From the NCBI GenBank assembly GCA_024276075.1, contig JAJRXX010000062.1:124001-188000 (forward strand): 64,000 bases of DNA. Reading direction: 5' to 3'. The DNA is from Planctomycetota bacterium (GTDB taxonomy: Bacteria; Planctomycetota; Phycisphaerae; Phycisphaerales; Phycisphaeraceae). Every line of letters begins with the position of its first letter. Position 1 is the first letter of the stretch. This document shows positions 17,095 to 27,723 of this stretch, piece after piece. The notes below the pieces were generated by a model that was not told the origin of the DNA, searched no databases, and was given only the letters and a program-made list of their open reading frames with translations. The position numbers and the translations under genes are program-made.

Positions 17095-17961
17095 GAACAC
17101 ATAACCTGTCGATCCTAAAAGCGCTAACGCGATCCCCTCTCCCAGCACGACCAACACCGTGGCTACGTAGAGTATGCCTGTAGCTGATTGATTCGCCCGG
17201 CGGCGCACGCAGTCATGGATCATGTACACAAACACCCCCGGGACAATCACGCCCACTGCGTAACGGGCTGTGACCATCACCGTGTCCCACATACGTGCCA
17301 TGGGCATCACATTTTCAGATGTGCTCGAAAAATAAGGCCACAAGCCGAACACGCCACTCGTCACCGCGCGCAGTGCCAGCAGCGCCGCTAACATCCACAC
17401 GAGGCGTCGAAACGGCGATTGCGTCATCTCGTTGCCAGCAGTGAGGTAGGCGTGGCCCAGGAGCATCGTCATGAGAAAGCCACCTAGCAACCCCGTCGCA
17501 AACAACGCGCTCGACGCCAAACCAAAACCCACGACGTTGGCTACAACCAGCGTATCGACGCGGGATGCCACTGCCTTGGAAGGGTGTATTGCCGCCGCCT
17601 GATCGGCCAACAGCCCGACCACCGCCAATCCTGCTAAGTAGAACACCAGCATGGAACCCAGCCTCGCGGCCCGGGCATAGCCCAATTGCACAACCACGAG
17701 CTGCGCCACACACACCGAAGCTAACCCCACCCCAAGCCACCAGACCTGGGTCACGCCCCCCGCGTCAAGGCCTGCGGACGTGTCGAGCAGGCTGACCGTC
17801 ATCTCAACGGCCAAAAGCGACACGGCTATGAGCCCGCCCAAGCGGAGCCAGCGGAGCGTGACCTGCTTGGGATCGCTGACCGCACCGGTCAAGCCGATCC
17901 CGCCGACGATCATTAGCAGCATGACATGGACCATAGCCCGTAGTGTAGCGAACCGATCCAC
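17092..17961 (-). CDS. Polytopic membrane protein, family not recognised
   Basis: 289 residues from GTG 17961; ATG 17934 is equally possible. Seven or eight membrane helices are visible (for example VMLLMIVGGIGLTG, LGGLIAVSLLAVEM, MLVFYLAGLAVVGLL, LLGGFLMTMLLGHAYL, YAVGVIVPGVFVYM). A His in the helix MTMLLGHAYLTAGNEM could bind a cofactor, but that is speculation. It stands alone, and its reading frame ends with the TAG formed by the end of element C2, so the true C-terminus may have been conserved or cut there. No function assigned. Confidence 0.75.
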   Translation of the reverse strand: MDRFATLRAMVHVMLLMIVGGIGLTGAVSDPKQVTLRWLRLGGLIAVSLLAVEMTVSLLDTSAGLDAGGVTQVWWLGVGLASVCVAQLVVVQLGYARAARLGSMLVFYLAGLAVVGLLADQAAAIHPSKAVASRVDTLVVANVVGFGLASSALFATGLLGGFLMTMLLGHAYLTAGNEMTQSPFRRLVWMLAALLALRAVTSGVFGLWPYFSSTSENVMPMARMWDTVMVTARYAVGVIVPGVFVYMIHDCVRRRANQSATGILYVATVLVVLGEGIALALLGSTGYVF

Positions 17962-18047
17962 AGACGCAGACCGCCAACATCAATTCTTTTCCGACGGGTC
18001 GTGGGTCAATTTAAAATTGAGCGTAAAATGGACGGACACGAGCCGCT

Positions 18048-18752
18048 ATGGATCACGAACACCCACCGACACCACCTGACGCCTTCCCGGGACCACGGTC
18101 GCTGTGCGAACACTGCGGCTACCGCCTCCGGGGCCTGAGCGCCGACCAGGCCTGCCCCGAATGTGGCCAGGCGGTGAGCAACTCATCACCCGTACATCGG
18201 CCGGGTCTGCCCTGGCAACGCGGCGCGGGTGTGGGCAACTGGCTAACCACGGCACTGCTGCTGTGGTTTCGCCCGGGGATCGGCTTCCGTCGGCTGCGTG
18301 TGAGCGGGTCTAACCTGCGCGACCGGATATTTCTGCTGACATTTGTGATCGGTTTGGGAGTTGGGGTGTACTGGGTATTCGCGATTCAGGGAGTGCGTGA
18401 GCCTTGGATATGGGGACTAGCGGTGGTGATCGGTGTGCCCGCAGCGACATACACCGAGGTGCTGGGCGTATGGTTCTTTAGCCGAAAACGTGGCTGGCGT
18501 GCGGAGTTTGCCTTGGCTGAGCGGATCGCCTGCTACGCTGCGGTGGGCTGGGTGCCGGCCATCGTCCTGATGGCGTTGGCACAACTGGCGGCTGAAAAAG
18601 GGTATCTGATGAGATACTGGAACCCAAAATGGGGCCCGTATACGCTCGCCGCCGACGTAATCTTGTCGGCTGTGCTGCTGGGCGTAAGTGTGCTCTGGTT
18701 CGAAACGCTTGTTTGGCTAGGGGTTAGAAAAACTCGCTACGCCAACGCCTAA
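18048..18752 (+). CDS. Zinc-ribbon membrane protein
   Basis: 234 residues. Residues 20-40 form a zinc ribbon, CEHCGYRLRGL...ACPECG, common at the N-terminus of planctomycetal membrane proteins. Four membrane helices follow (FLLTFVIGLGVGVYWVF, IWGLAVVIGVPAATYTEV, AERIACYAAVGWVPAIVLMA, LSAVLLGVSVLWFETLVW), a pattern like Yip1-type proteins. The role is not known. A TAAAAT at 18024-18029 could be a -10 box. Coding clearly ends before the long untranslated stretch ahead of rny. Confidence 0.75.
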   Translation: MDHEHPPTPPDAFPGPRSLCEHCGYRLRGLSADQACPECGQAVSNSSPVHRPGLPWQRGAGVGNWLTTALLLWFRPGIGFRRLRVSGSNLRDRIFLLTFVIGLGVGVYWVFAIQGVREPWIWGLAVVIGVPAATYTEVLGVWFFSRKRGWRAEFALAERIACYAAVGWVPAIVLMALAQLAAEKGYLMRYWNPKWGPYTLAADVILSAVLLGVSVLWFETLVWLGVRKTRYANA

Positions 18753-19327
18753 CCGCTGCGACGCACGTCCATTCACGACCAACCGATCCGTCACCTTAGA
18801 GGACCCACTTGACCTATCAAGACATCACGCCTTACTATTCTAATAGTTATAGTTCGATTAATGTGCTTGATGTAAACGATGAACGAAATAACAACCGGCA
18901 CGTGCCAGGCGATTTGAAGCCTAGCGTCACGGCCGATCAGCCTGGGCAACGCTGCGAGACGGCAATGTCCGGCCGTCGAAAGACGGGATAGATTGACGAT
19001 GATTTCACACTTTTGTGTACAACCGGTACTAGACCAGATTTATTGTGACGCCTGTTTCACCTTGCGTTGTGGCCGATACGGCTTGGAGACCTTTGCGCAT
19101 CAAGATGCGCCTACCCGATCCGTCGCGCCCCAACGCCTCAATAGGTACCGAAACGCAAAGTAGCCCCATCGTCTTTTGCTACCGACTGATCGACCTCACC
19201 GCTAGACTCCACTCGCGCCGACGAAAGCGGTCTGAGTCGGCGCAATCCGCCCTGTTCACGTGCCTAAAAGCCGGTCTAACTCTGTTTCACTTTGGGAAAC
19301 GGATCGGCATAGAAAGGGGCGGCGCAG
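18753..19327 (+). other. Intergenic region before rny with structured stretch
   Basis: 575 bp with no convincing gene; a TTG-started frame of 60 codons at 18809 has no family features. Positions 18897-18986 contain several hairpins (listed separately). The part 19045-19300 shows nothing recognisable. The rny ribosome binding site AAAGGGG ends the region. Confidence 0.5.
18897..18986 (+). ncRNA. Candidate structured RNA upstream of rny
   Basis: Successive stems: GGCACGTGCC (18897-18906), AGGC-GATTTGAA-GCCT (18907-18922), AGCGT closing on ACGCT (18923-18953), then two mutually exclusive stems, GACGGC with GCCGTC (18958-18977) or CCGTC-GAAA-GACGG with a GNRA loop (18973-18986). Exclusive stems suggest a switch, but no known riboswitch consensus fits and the start of rny is 340 bp away. 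Strand taken as plus from the neighbours. Confidence 0.3.
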
Positions 19328-20947
19328 ATGACGGTTTTATTCCTTGCAGATATATTGTCACCAGCCGGGCTGGGAATGGCTCTGGTCGGTATCGCGATCG
19401 GTGTGGCTACCACGGTAATACTGGGCAAGCTCGTCGGCAACCGGATCGTTGCAGACGCTCGAGTGCAGGCGAAACGGCTCCTAGAGGACGCTGAACGCGA
19501 AGCCCAGACCCTCAAAAAACAGATTGAATTGGACACGCGCAACGATCTGGCTAAACGGCGTGAAGAGTTCGAAAAAGAGATCAGCCAGAACCGCAACGAA
19601 CTCAAAGACGCCGAGCGACGCCTAACCAAACAAGAAGACGGCCTCGACCGCAAACTCGACGTGCTGGCCACCAAGGAGCGTCACCTTGAGGACCTTGACG
19701 CCAAGATCAAACAGCGTGAAGAGACCGTTGCCACACGCGACGCTCAACTCGACGATCTGATCGCCAAACACGAAAAGGTCCTCGCTGATTCGACCCAGGA
19801 GCAGATAACCACCCTATTGAGAGTCAGCAAGCTCGGCGAAGACGACGCTCGCAAGGAATTACTCAAGCTCATCGAGCAGGAAGTTCAGCACGAAGCCGCC
19901 CAGATCATCCAACGCGAGATGGACCTAGCCGAGGAGCAAGTAAAGGAAAACGCTCTGCGGATCACCCTCCAGGCTATTCAACGGTACGCCTCGGATCACA
20001 CCGCAGAGAACACCGTCTCGGCGATCGACATCCCCAGCGACGACATGAAGGGTCGCGTCATCGGCCGCGAGGGGCGTAACATCCGCGCATTTGAGAAGGC
20101 CACCGGCGTGGACGTGATCGTCGACGATACGCCAGGCGTGGTCGTGGTATCGTGTTTCGACCCCGTTCGTAGGGCTATCGCAGCCGAATCACTGCGGAAG
20201 TTGCTCGAAGACGGGCGTATCCACCCGACGCGCATCGAGGAAATCGTCGAGCAGATGCAAAAAGAGATGGCCCAGCGGATCATCAAGATCGGTAAAGACG
20301 CGTGCATCGAGGCCAACATCCAGGGCCTACACCCGAAAATCTCCGAGATGATGGGTCGGCTGCACTACCGCACCAGCTACGGGCAGAACATCCTACGCCA
20401 CTCGATCGAGGTCGCGTACCTGTGCCAGGTCGTCGCTGACGAATTAGGACTCGACGGGACGATCGCTCGGCGGTGTGGGTTCCTGCACGATATCGGCAAG
20501 TCCATGGACCACGAAGTGGAAGGCGGCCACCCGAAGATCGGAGCCGACTTCTGCAAGAAATTCGGTGAAAAAGAAGCGGTACTCAACGCGATCGCCGGCC
20601 ACCACAACGACATCCCCGCTACCACGCCTTACACACCGATCGTCGCGATCGCCGATTCGATCAGCGGAGCACGACCCGGCGCACGCCGCGAGACGCTAGA
20701 GAAGTACATCAAACGGCTCGAACAGCTCGAAACGATTGCCAACAGTATGCAAGGCGTCAAGCAGGCGTTCGCGATCCAGGCCGGCCGAGAAGTGCGTGTC
20801 GTGGTTGACCCGCAGTCGGTCGACGACGCCAACAGCGTGGTGGTCGCGCGTAACATCGCCAAGCGTGTCAGCGACGAGATGACCTTTCCCGGCGAGATCC
20901 GCGTGACCGTCCTGCGCGAAATGCGCACGGTCGAATATGCACGATAA
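19328..20947 (+). CDS. rny: Ribonuclease Y
   Basis: 539 residues, the usual length. A single N-terminal membrane helix ([18 protein letters not shown]) anchors the enzyme, followed by a long coiled coil (about 40-220), a KH domain with [21 protein letters not shown] (about 240-270) and an HD domain with [21 protein letters not shown] and AGHHNDI as metal ligands. RNase Y starts decay of many messages in bacteria lacking RNase E. The ATG at 19328 follows AAAGGGG. pnp, a partner in decay, lies 11 kb away. It is a single-gene unit, with fhcA 113 bp downstream on the same strand. Confidence 0.97.
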   Translation: MTVLFLADILSPAGLGMALVGIAIGVATTVILGKLVGNRIVADARVQAKRLLEDAEREAQTLKKQIELDTRNDLAKRREEFEKEISQNRNELKDAERRLTKQEDGLDRKLDVLATKERHLEDLDAKIKQREETVATRDAQLDDLIAKHEKVLADSTQEQITTLLRVSKLGEDDARKELLKLIEQEVQHEAAQIIQREMDLAEEQVKENALRITLQAIQRYASDHTAENTVSAIDIPSDDMKGRVIGREGRNIRAFEKATGVDVIVDDTPGVVVVSCFDPVRRAIAAESLRKLLEDGRIHPTRIEEIVEQMQKEMAQRIIKIGKDACIEANIQGLHPKISEMMGRLHYRTSYGQNILRHSIEVAYLCQVVADELGLDGTIARRCGFLHDIGKSMDHEVEGGHPKIGADFCKKFGEKEAVLNAIAGHHNDIPATTPYTPIVAIADSISGARPGARRETLEKYIKRLEQLETIANSMQGVKQAFAIQAGREVRVVVDPQSVDDANSVVVARNIAKRVSDEMTFPGEIRVTVLREMRTVEYAR

Positions 20948-21060
20948 CCGCGCGTCGCCACATCATCAATGGTAATGGTGAAATTTGAATCTGTTTCGCT
21001 CTGCGATGCGGTTTTACACTTGTCTAGCGGTGAGCTGGCCTATATCTCTGCTTGAATCTC

Positions 21061-22530
21061 ATGAGCCAATACCTCCAAATCGTGGGCGGCCGGGTGTACG
21101 ATCCTGTTAACGGCATCGACGGCGAGACCCGAGACGTCTTCGTCGAAGGCGATCGGATCGTCTCCGCGCTGCCAAGAGGTATCGGGCCCGATGCTGTGAC
21201 GCGGCTCGACGCTCGGGGGTGCGTGGTAATGCCCGGGGGAATTGATATTCATACTCATGTAGCGGGCCCCTCGCTCGACGCGGTCCGCCAGGTGCAAACC
21301 GAGCCGGGCGATCTGATCGTCCCGACCCCTGCCCAAGCTGGGCACCGATACAGCGCTATGGGCTACACCACCATAATCGAAGCGGCTGTCGAGCTGGACG
21401 AACTGCCCGACACGCCCCGCCGTCTGTGTGAGGCGGTCAACCTGGACGCAGGGTTCCTGCTTGAGCTGGGCAATCACAAACCGATCATCGACCTGTTGAA
21501 TCGCGACCAAGACGCCGCTGCGATTGAATTAATCGCATCGCTGCTGCGCGACTCGGGCGCTTACGGCATCAAGATGGTCAATCCGGGTGGCGTGCTGCAC
21601 TATCGCCACTGCCACGAGGAGCCCACGTCACTCGATCAAGCCATCGGCGGCACACGCGTCACGCCCCGGCGAATTATGAAGTTGATGTCTGTTGCAGCCG
21701 ACCAGTTTGGGCTGCCCCACCCGCCCCACCTGCACTGCTACCATCTGGGCCTACCGGGCAACGTTTACTCGACCCTTGACGCATTGGACGTATTCGAGGG
21801 TAGCCGCGTGCACCTGGCACACGCACAGTTTTACAGCTACAGCCAAACAGACGACGGCGACTACACCAGTGCTGCGGACCGGATGTGCGAGTACCTGAGT
21901 CGCCACCCCAACGTCACACTCGACGTGGGCCAAATCGTCTTCGGGCCTGCGTGGGCCATCACAGGCGACATAGCCCTTGAGCACCGCCTACGTGAACAAT
22001 TATACGGACCCGACGAGCCCGCTTCCGAGGGACCGTTACGGATCGAGTATGAACCGAAAAACCCTATCCACAGCCTCATGTGGGCGACGGGCTTGGAGCT
22101 TGTGCTGTTATACAAAAACCTGCAGCAGGTCACGCTGTCGGTTGATCACCCCAACGGCGGGCCGTTCTGGGCGTACCCGCAGATCATCGCTTGGCTGTGC
22201 AACAAGCCGCTACGCGACCGGACGCTGGCAGCCGCCCACCCCGTTGCCTCACAGCACAGCCGACTCAAGGACATCAAACGCGAATTGACGCTCCAGGAGG
22301 TTGCGACAATCACGCGTGCCGCGCCGGCGAAGGCCCTTGGCCTGAAAAACAAGGGGCACCTGGGCACCGGCGCCGATGCTGACATCGCGGTCTACGAGCA
22401 CGACACTGCTGATCCGCAGCGGATGTTTGAGTGTGCCCGGCACGTCGTCAAGGCGGGGCAGGTGGTCATCGAGGATAGCCGTGCGCGGGAAACCCTACCT
22501 GGCAAACTCCTGCCGGGGCCGGTGGTCTAA
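21061..22530 (+). CDS. fhcA: Formylmethanofuran dehydrogenase subunit A homologue (FhcA/FwdA)
   Basis: 489 residues from ATG 21061. An amidohydrolase-fold protein with the family start GGRVYDPVNGIDGETRDV and a complete binuclear metal site: His64 and His66 (DIHTHVAG), the lysine to be carboxylated Lys171 (YGIKMVNPGG), His228 in HLHCYHLGLPGN, His254 in HLAHAQFYSY and Asp362 in LSVDHPNGGPF. FwdA/FhcA hydrolyses or forms the formyl bond to methanofuran in the tetrahydromethanopterin C1 pathway, which some Planctomycetota carry. In methylotrophs FhcA works with FhcB, C and D; none is adjacent here. It is convergent with uppS, 29 bp apart. Specific assignment over dihydropyrimidinase rests on the DHPNGGPF and CYHLGLPGN motifs. 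Confidence 0.85.
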   Translation: MSQYLQIVGGRVYDPVNGIDGETRDVFVEGDRIVSALPRGIGPDAVTRLDARGCVVMPGGIDIHTHVAGPSLDAVRQVQTEPGDLIVPTPAQAGHRYSAMGYTTIIEAAVELDELPDTPRRLCEAVNLDAGFLLELGNHKPIIDLLNRDQDAAAIELIASLLRDSGAYGIKMVNPGGVLHYRHCHEEPTSLDQAIGGTRVTPRRIMKLMSVAADQFGLPHPPHLHCYHLGLPGNVYSTLDALDVFEGSRVHLAHAQFYSYSQTDDGDYTSAADRMCEYLSRHPNVTLDVGQIVFGPAWAITGDIALEHRLREQLYGPDEPASEGPLRIEYEPKNPIHSLMWATGLELVLLYKNLQQVTLSVDHPNGGPFWAYPQIIAWLCNKPLRDRTLAAAHPVASQHSRLKDIKRELTLQEVATITRAAPAKALGLKNKGHLGTGADADIAVYEHDTADPQRMFECARHVVKAGQVVIEDSRARETLPGKLLPGPVV

Positions 22531-22559
22531 ACGCTGCAAAAAATCGCATCAATTTTAAG

Positions 22560-23423
22560 TTACGGGTCGACCACCGCACCGTATTTGCGTTGTCGGCTGG
22601 CGTAGGCACGAATCGCCTGGTACAGGTGTTCGCTTGTAAAATCGGGCCAACAGACGTCGCTGACGTAAAGCTCCGCGTAGCTGATCTGCCAGAGTAGATA
22701 ATTGCTGACGCGCATCTCACCTGCGGTGCGAATCATCAGGTCCGGGTCGGGCAGACCCGCGGTGTAGAGATGATTGCTAACGGTGTCTTGGGTGATGGCG
22801 TCAGGATCGAGTCGGCCGGCTTTGACCTTCTGGGCAATGGCCCGGACGGCGTCGGTGATCTCGGTCCGTGAGCCGTAGTTCAGCGCCAACGCGAGGGTCA
22901 GACCGGTATTCGCCTTGGTGGTATCAATGGTCTGGTCGAGTTCGTCCAGGACACGCTGGGGCAGGCCCTGACGCCTACCGACCTGCACAAAGCGCACGTT
23001 GTTTTCCATCATCTCTTCACGCTCAGCGATCAGGTACTGGACGTAGAGGTCCATGAGGAACCCGATCTCATCGCCGGGACGCTTCCAATTTTCGATTGAA
23101 AAGCTGTACAACGTCAGCACGTCCAACTCGAGCCGTGCGCACTGGGTGACGATGGCACGCACAGCCTTGGCGCCCTGCTGGTGGCCGAAGATACGAGGCT
23201 TACCCTGTCCCCGTGCCCATCGGCCGTTGCCGTCCATGATGATCGCAATGTGGCGGGGCAATACCTCCTGGGGTAGCCCCAGTGCCGCCATCGACGCCTC
23301 GGTCTGCTGTGCGCGGCTCGCAGCCGCACTGTCACTGGCCACGGCTGTGGCACCGGGTGTATTTCCGCTTCGACGGTCAGCATCGTCAGAAACAGGATGT
23401 GCTGAAAAATCACTCATGTCCAT
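22560..23423 (-). CDS. uppS: Isoprenyl (undecaprenyl) diphosphate synthase
   Basis: 287 residues; the first 50 are a low-complexity Ala/Ser-rich extension absent from most homologues, so a later start is possible, though AAGG precedes the ATGs at 23423 and 23417. The catalytic region is intact: IAIIMDGNGRWARGQG with the catalytic Asp, GHQQGAKAVR, LYSFSIENWKRP, and RTAGEMRVSNYLLWQ followed by YAELYV. It makes the lipid carrier for cell wall and glycan assembly, in line with mrdA and rodA in this window. The gene lies 59 bp after purA on the same strand. Confidence 0.95.
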   Translation of the reverse strand: MDMSDFSAHPVSDDADRRSGNTPGATAVASDSAAASRAQQTEASMAALGLPQEVLPRHIAIIMDGNGRWARGQGKPRIFGHQQGAKAVRAIVTQCARLELDVLTLYSFSIENWKRPGDEIGFLMDLYVQYLIAEREEMMENNVRFVQVGRRQGLPQRVLDELDQTIDTTKANTGLTLALALNYGSRTEITDAVRAIAQKVKAGRLDPDAITQDTVSNHLYTAGLPDPDLMIRTAGEMRVSNYLLWQISYAELYVSDVCWPDFTSEHLYQAIRAYASRQRKYGAVVDP

Positions 23424-23482
23424 AAACCTTAAACCGTCGCGTAGACGTTTAGGCTACCCCTCGCTCCCCTCACTGCCGCATG

Positions 23483-24943
<1,461 letters not shown>

Positions 24944-24980
24944 TTACGCCTGAAAAAATACGCAATGGATGGTGCTCACT

Positions 24981-26075
24981 TTAATCCCCAAACGAGATGC
25001 TCATATCACGGACCGCCTGAATATATGGATGGTCCATCGGCACCAGCCGCTGCTTGTCCACCACGTCGTACAGGCTGATGTCGGTGACGTTTCGACCTTG
25101 CATGACGACCATGCGGTTTTCCTTGCCCGCCATCAGCGTGGTGATGGCAGCGTGCCCAAACGCGGTGGCGAGCAGACGGTCTTGGGGAATTGGTGAGCCG
25201 CCCCGCTGGATGTGACCGAGAATCGTCGTGCGCGTCTCGATACCGGTCATTTTTTCGATCTGGTCGGCGACGATCCTGCTGATCCCGCCTAGCCTCACGG
25301 GATCGGCACTGGTGTGGTCGTACCGCGCGACCACCTGCTCGCCGTCGATAGGCCGAGCGCCCTCAGCTACGCAAAGGATGCTAAACCGCTTTCCATGTCT
25401 TGAGCGGTCGGTCACTTTTTCGCAGACCTTGTCGATGCTAAACGGGATCTCGGGTATAAGGATAATGTCCGCACCCGATGCGACGCCGGCGTACAACGCG
25501 ATCCAACCCGCGTTTCGTCCCATCACCTCAACGAGCATAGCGCGATGGTGACTGGCCGCGGTGGTATGGATACGGTCGAGCGCCTCGGTCGCCACGTAAT
25601 AGGCAGTCGGAAAGCCAAACGTGACGTCACAGCTCTCCAGGTCATTGTCGATCGTTTTGGGTACGCCGATGCAATTCACACCTCTGCGTGCGAAGTTTGA
25701 CGCGACCGCCATGGTCCCGTCCCCACCAATCACGATCAGGGCATCGAGCGATCTGGATTTAATGTGCCCCATCACCTGCTCAGACAGGTCCTGTATCTGC
25801 ATTTGGCCGTCGACCTCGACGTGGTAGCGGGCTGGGTTGCACTTGTTGTTGGTCCCCAGGATCGTCCCGCCGTGCGTAAGGATATTGCTTACATCCTCCA
25901 TACCCAGCGGGTGCATCCGGTTATGCAGCAACCCCTCAAACCCGTCCTCGATACCAAAGACTTCCAATCCGTGTTGATTGATCGCACTCTTGGTGACCGC
26001 ACGGATAACAGCGTTTAGCCCCGCGCAGTCCCCCCCGCCGGTAAGCACGCCTATTTTTTTGATCCGTTTTGTCAT
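24981..26075 (-). CDS. pfkA: 6-phosphofructokinase (ATP- or PPi-dependent)
   Basis: 364 residues. PFK fold with GVLTGGGDCAGLN at the start, the phosphoryl-donor loop GGDGTMAVA and the catalytic loop PKTIDNDLESCD, then MGRNAGWIALYAG and GHIQRGGSP for fructose-6-phosphate. The two donor-specificity positions are mixed: Gly120 in GGDG is the ATP type, Lys140 in PKTIDND is the form seen in PPi enzymes and in the actinobacterial group III ATP enzymes (family knowledge). ATP use is somewhat more likely. No strong ribosome binding site precedes the ATG at 26075. The gene is a single unit divergent from the Rrf2 regulator. Confidence 0.93.
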   Translation of the reverse strand: MTKRIKKIGVLTGGGDCAGLNAVIRAVTKSAINQHGLEVFGIEDGFEGLLHNRMHPLGMEDVSNILTHGGTILGTNNKCNPARYHVEVDGQMQIQDLSEQVMGHIKSRSLDALIVIGGDGTMAVASNFARRGVNCIGVPKTIDNDLESCDVTFGFPTAYYVATEALDRIHTTAASHHRAMLVEVMGRNAGWIALYAGVASGADIILIPEIPFSIDKVCEKVTDRSRHGKRFSILCVAEGARPIDGEQVVARYDHTSADPVRLGGISRIVADQIEKMTGIETRTTILGHIQRGGSPIPQDRLLATAFGHAAITTLMAGKENRMVVMQGRNVTDISLYDVVDKQRLVPMDHPYIQAVRDMSISFGD

Positions 26076-26164
26076 GAACCCAATTCTCTAACAAAAGGCC
26101 AGAGTATCTGCACAGACCCAGCGAGCCTCGCAGGGTCTGGCGTGAAAAATCCGTGGCATTCCAA

Positions 26165-26170
26165 TATAAT
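26165..26170 (+). promoter_or_regulatory. Probable -10 box of the Rrf2 regulator gene
   Basis: TATAAT 48 bp ahead of the ATG. A -35 box is not clear. Confidence 0.45.
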
Positions 26171-26193
26171 ATGTAATGAGGTGAGCCGGTACT

Positions 26194-26204
26194 CAGTTTA
26201 ACTG
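26194..26204. promoter_or_regulatory. Palindrome CAGTTTAACTG, candidate operator
   Basis: An 11-bp odd-centred perfect palindrome lying between the -10 box and the start codon of the Rrf2 regulator gene, where an autorepressor would bind. Confidence 0.4.
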
Positions 26205-26217
26205 GGGTGGCACTCGT

Positions 26218-26688
26218 ATGATTTACTCAAATGCTTGCGCGTACGCGATCCGTGCGATTTCTCGTCTCGCTATGCTGCGCCCAGACGGATACGTCTTGCT
26301 CGACGAACTGTGCAACGACACGGATCTGCCTCGGCACTTTGTAGCCAAGATACTCCAAGACCTCGTTCGCAAGGGCCTGCTCGCCAGCGCCAAGGGCCGG
26401 GGCGGGGGTTTCGCTTTGTCGCGCAGCGCCGAGCACATCACGCTCTACGATATCGTGGCGGCAGTAGACGGCGTTGACCAGCTTGACCACTGCGTCGTCG
26501 GCATGGACCCCTGTAACGACAAACAACCTTGCCCTGAGCACGACCAATGGAAATCCTTACGCACACACCTGCGGGAATACCTACAAGAAACCACCCTGGC
26601 CAAAATGAGCGCCACCCTTCAACGTAAACTCGATCTGCTTGGCAAGTCACTGCCTACACCGAATAGCAAATCCAAAGCCGCTCAGTAA
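26218..26688 (+). CDS. Rrf2-family transcriptional regulator, IscR-like
   Basis: 156 residues. The N-terminal winged helix is typical of Rrf2 (YAIRAISRLAM, then LPRHFVAKILQDLVRKGLLASAKGRGGGFALSR). Three cysteines, Cys92, Cys99 and Cys105 (HCVVGMDPCNDKQPCPEH), match the positions of the IscR cluster ligands 92, 98 and 104, with one extra residue in the first spacer, so a [2Fe-2S] sensor is likely. No iscS/sufS gene is adjacent; a cysteine desulfurase-like gene lies at 59638. A palindrome in its own promoter suggests autoregulation. A NsrR-like NO sensor is the main alternative, since both share this cysteine pattern. Confidence 0.9.
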   Translation: MIYSNACAYAIRAISRLAMLRPDGYVLLDELCNDTDLPRHFVAKILQDLVRKGLLASAKGRGGGFALSRSAEHITLYDIVAAVDGVDQLDHCVVGMDPCNDKQPCPEHDQWKSLRTHLREYLQETTLAKMSATLQRKLDLLGKSLPTPNSKSKAAQ

Positions 26689-26767
26689 AGACGAACCACC
26701 CTCCCGATGGCGTATCCCTAACAAAGCGGCGCAGCTATCCACCCCATCACCCGCGCACACGTCCACG

Positions 26768-27355
26768 CTACCGACCCGCAACGACGGGCTTTTCCATTTT
26801 GTAAACATCCCGGGTGATTACCTCGAGAGGTGCACTGCGTCGTTTGTCGCCACTCGTATCAAGCCCAAAGTGCGACACCCGAGTGTAGGAATTTTTAGCC
26901 CGACTCATCTCAGGCCACGGGTAATGCTCAGCCAAACATGTAATGATTTGGCTTTCCGGTGCGACCAGTAGAAAAACCGGCTGTCGAGCGATGCGCCAAG
27001 CAAATGCTGCCCCACGAGGCAGTCGGCCCGCCGTCGTCGCCACAAGCAACCGCCCGTCTTCACACCGCAAAGGCACGAGCTGAAACTGCCACGCCTGCCG
27101 CCTGCTGAACGTACCCAGCACGCTACGGTCTACACTTTCTCGGCGTAGATCGACCCGCGTACCGTAGCTCAGGTACTGCTCGACCCAAGCCTGCTCGACC
27201 GCCTCATGGCTCACGCCGTACAGGTGCTCGGCCAATTCACCGAATGGTCTTGGATGATGCTCTTGGTGCTCTAGGATGAATGCGACTTGTTCATCCGATA
27301 ACTCTTTTCGATCCTTGAGGATTGTTCCGATCCGCGCATGATTTTGCCCTGACAT
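26768..27355 (-). CDS. Stand-alone GspE/MshE N-terminal-domain protein
   Basis: 195 residues from ATG 27355, with GAAGG nine bases upstream. It matches the N-terminal (GspEN/MshEN) domain of type II secretion ATPases: IGTILKDRKELSDEQVAFIL, RPFGELAEHLYGVS, AVEQAWVEQYLSYGTRVDL and FSRRQAWQFQLVPLR. The ATPase domain is missing and no room is left for it, so this is a free N-domain. In secretion systems the domain links to GspL, and the MshE version binds c-di-GMP (family knowledge). Such lone copies are known to me from Planctomycetota; function is unknown. Confidence 0.75.
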   Translation of the reverse strand: MSGQNHARIGTILKDRKELSDEQVAFILEHQEHHPRPFGELAEHLYGVSHEAVEQAWVEQYLSYGTRVDLRRESVDRSVLGTFSRRQAWQFQLVPLRCEDGRLLVATTAGRLPRGAAFAWRIARQPVFLLVAPESQIITCLAEHYPWPEMSRAKNSYTRVSHFGLDTSGDKRRSAPLEVITRDVYKMEKPVVAGR

Positions 27356-27723
27356 TATATGGACCTTCTTTCACGGTTCGGGACAGCATGCGGGACTTAT
27401 CGTCCAACTCCAAGAGCGGCTTTAGCACAATCAGAAAAAATTTAAAAAAACCATTCACACTGTAAGGTTTACCCCAATAAGACTGCCTGAAATTGATACG
27501 CCGCACACACCTGGATCGTGTGTACACTTGCTTTCCACATCAAACGCGTCGCTTGACAAGTACACCAATTCACCAGAAACTGTTCGAAGCATTTAGTTCA
27601 TATGACTTCATGTCTATGATTTGTGGGAATAACGCGTTTCTGCGGTGGAGTGAGCAAACAAATTTAGTATCAGGAAGGGTGGAGATCGTCACATGATTTC
27701 ATTTCAGTGAACACATTAAACGC

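Noticed and set aside
18809-18991. A 60-codon TTG-started frame before rny
   Set aside because: No family features, weak ribosome binding site and strong RNA-type hairpins in the same bases; more likely non-coding.
27694-27711. Five-codon frame (MISFQ) behind a good ribosome binding site
   Set aside because: No downstream gene on that strand that a leader peptide could control; chance is sufficient.
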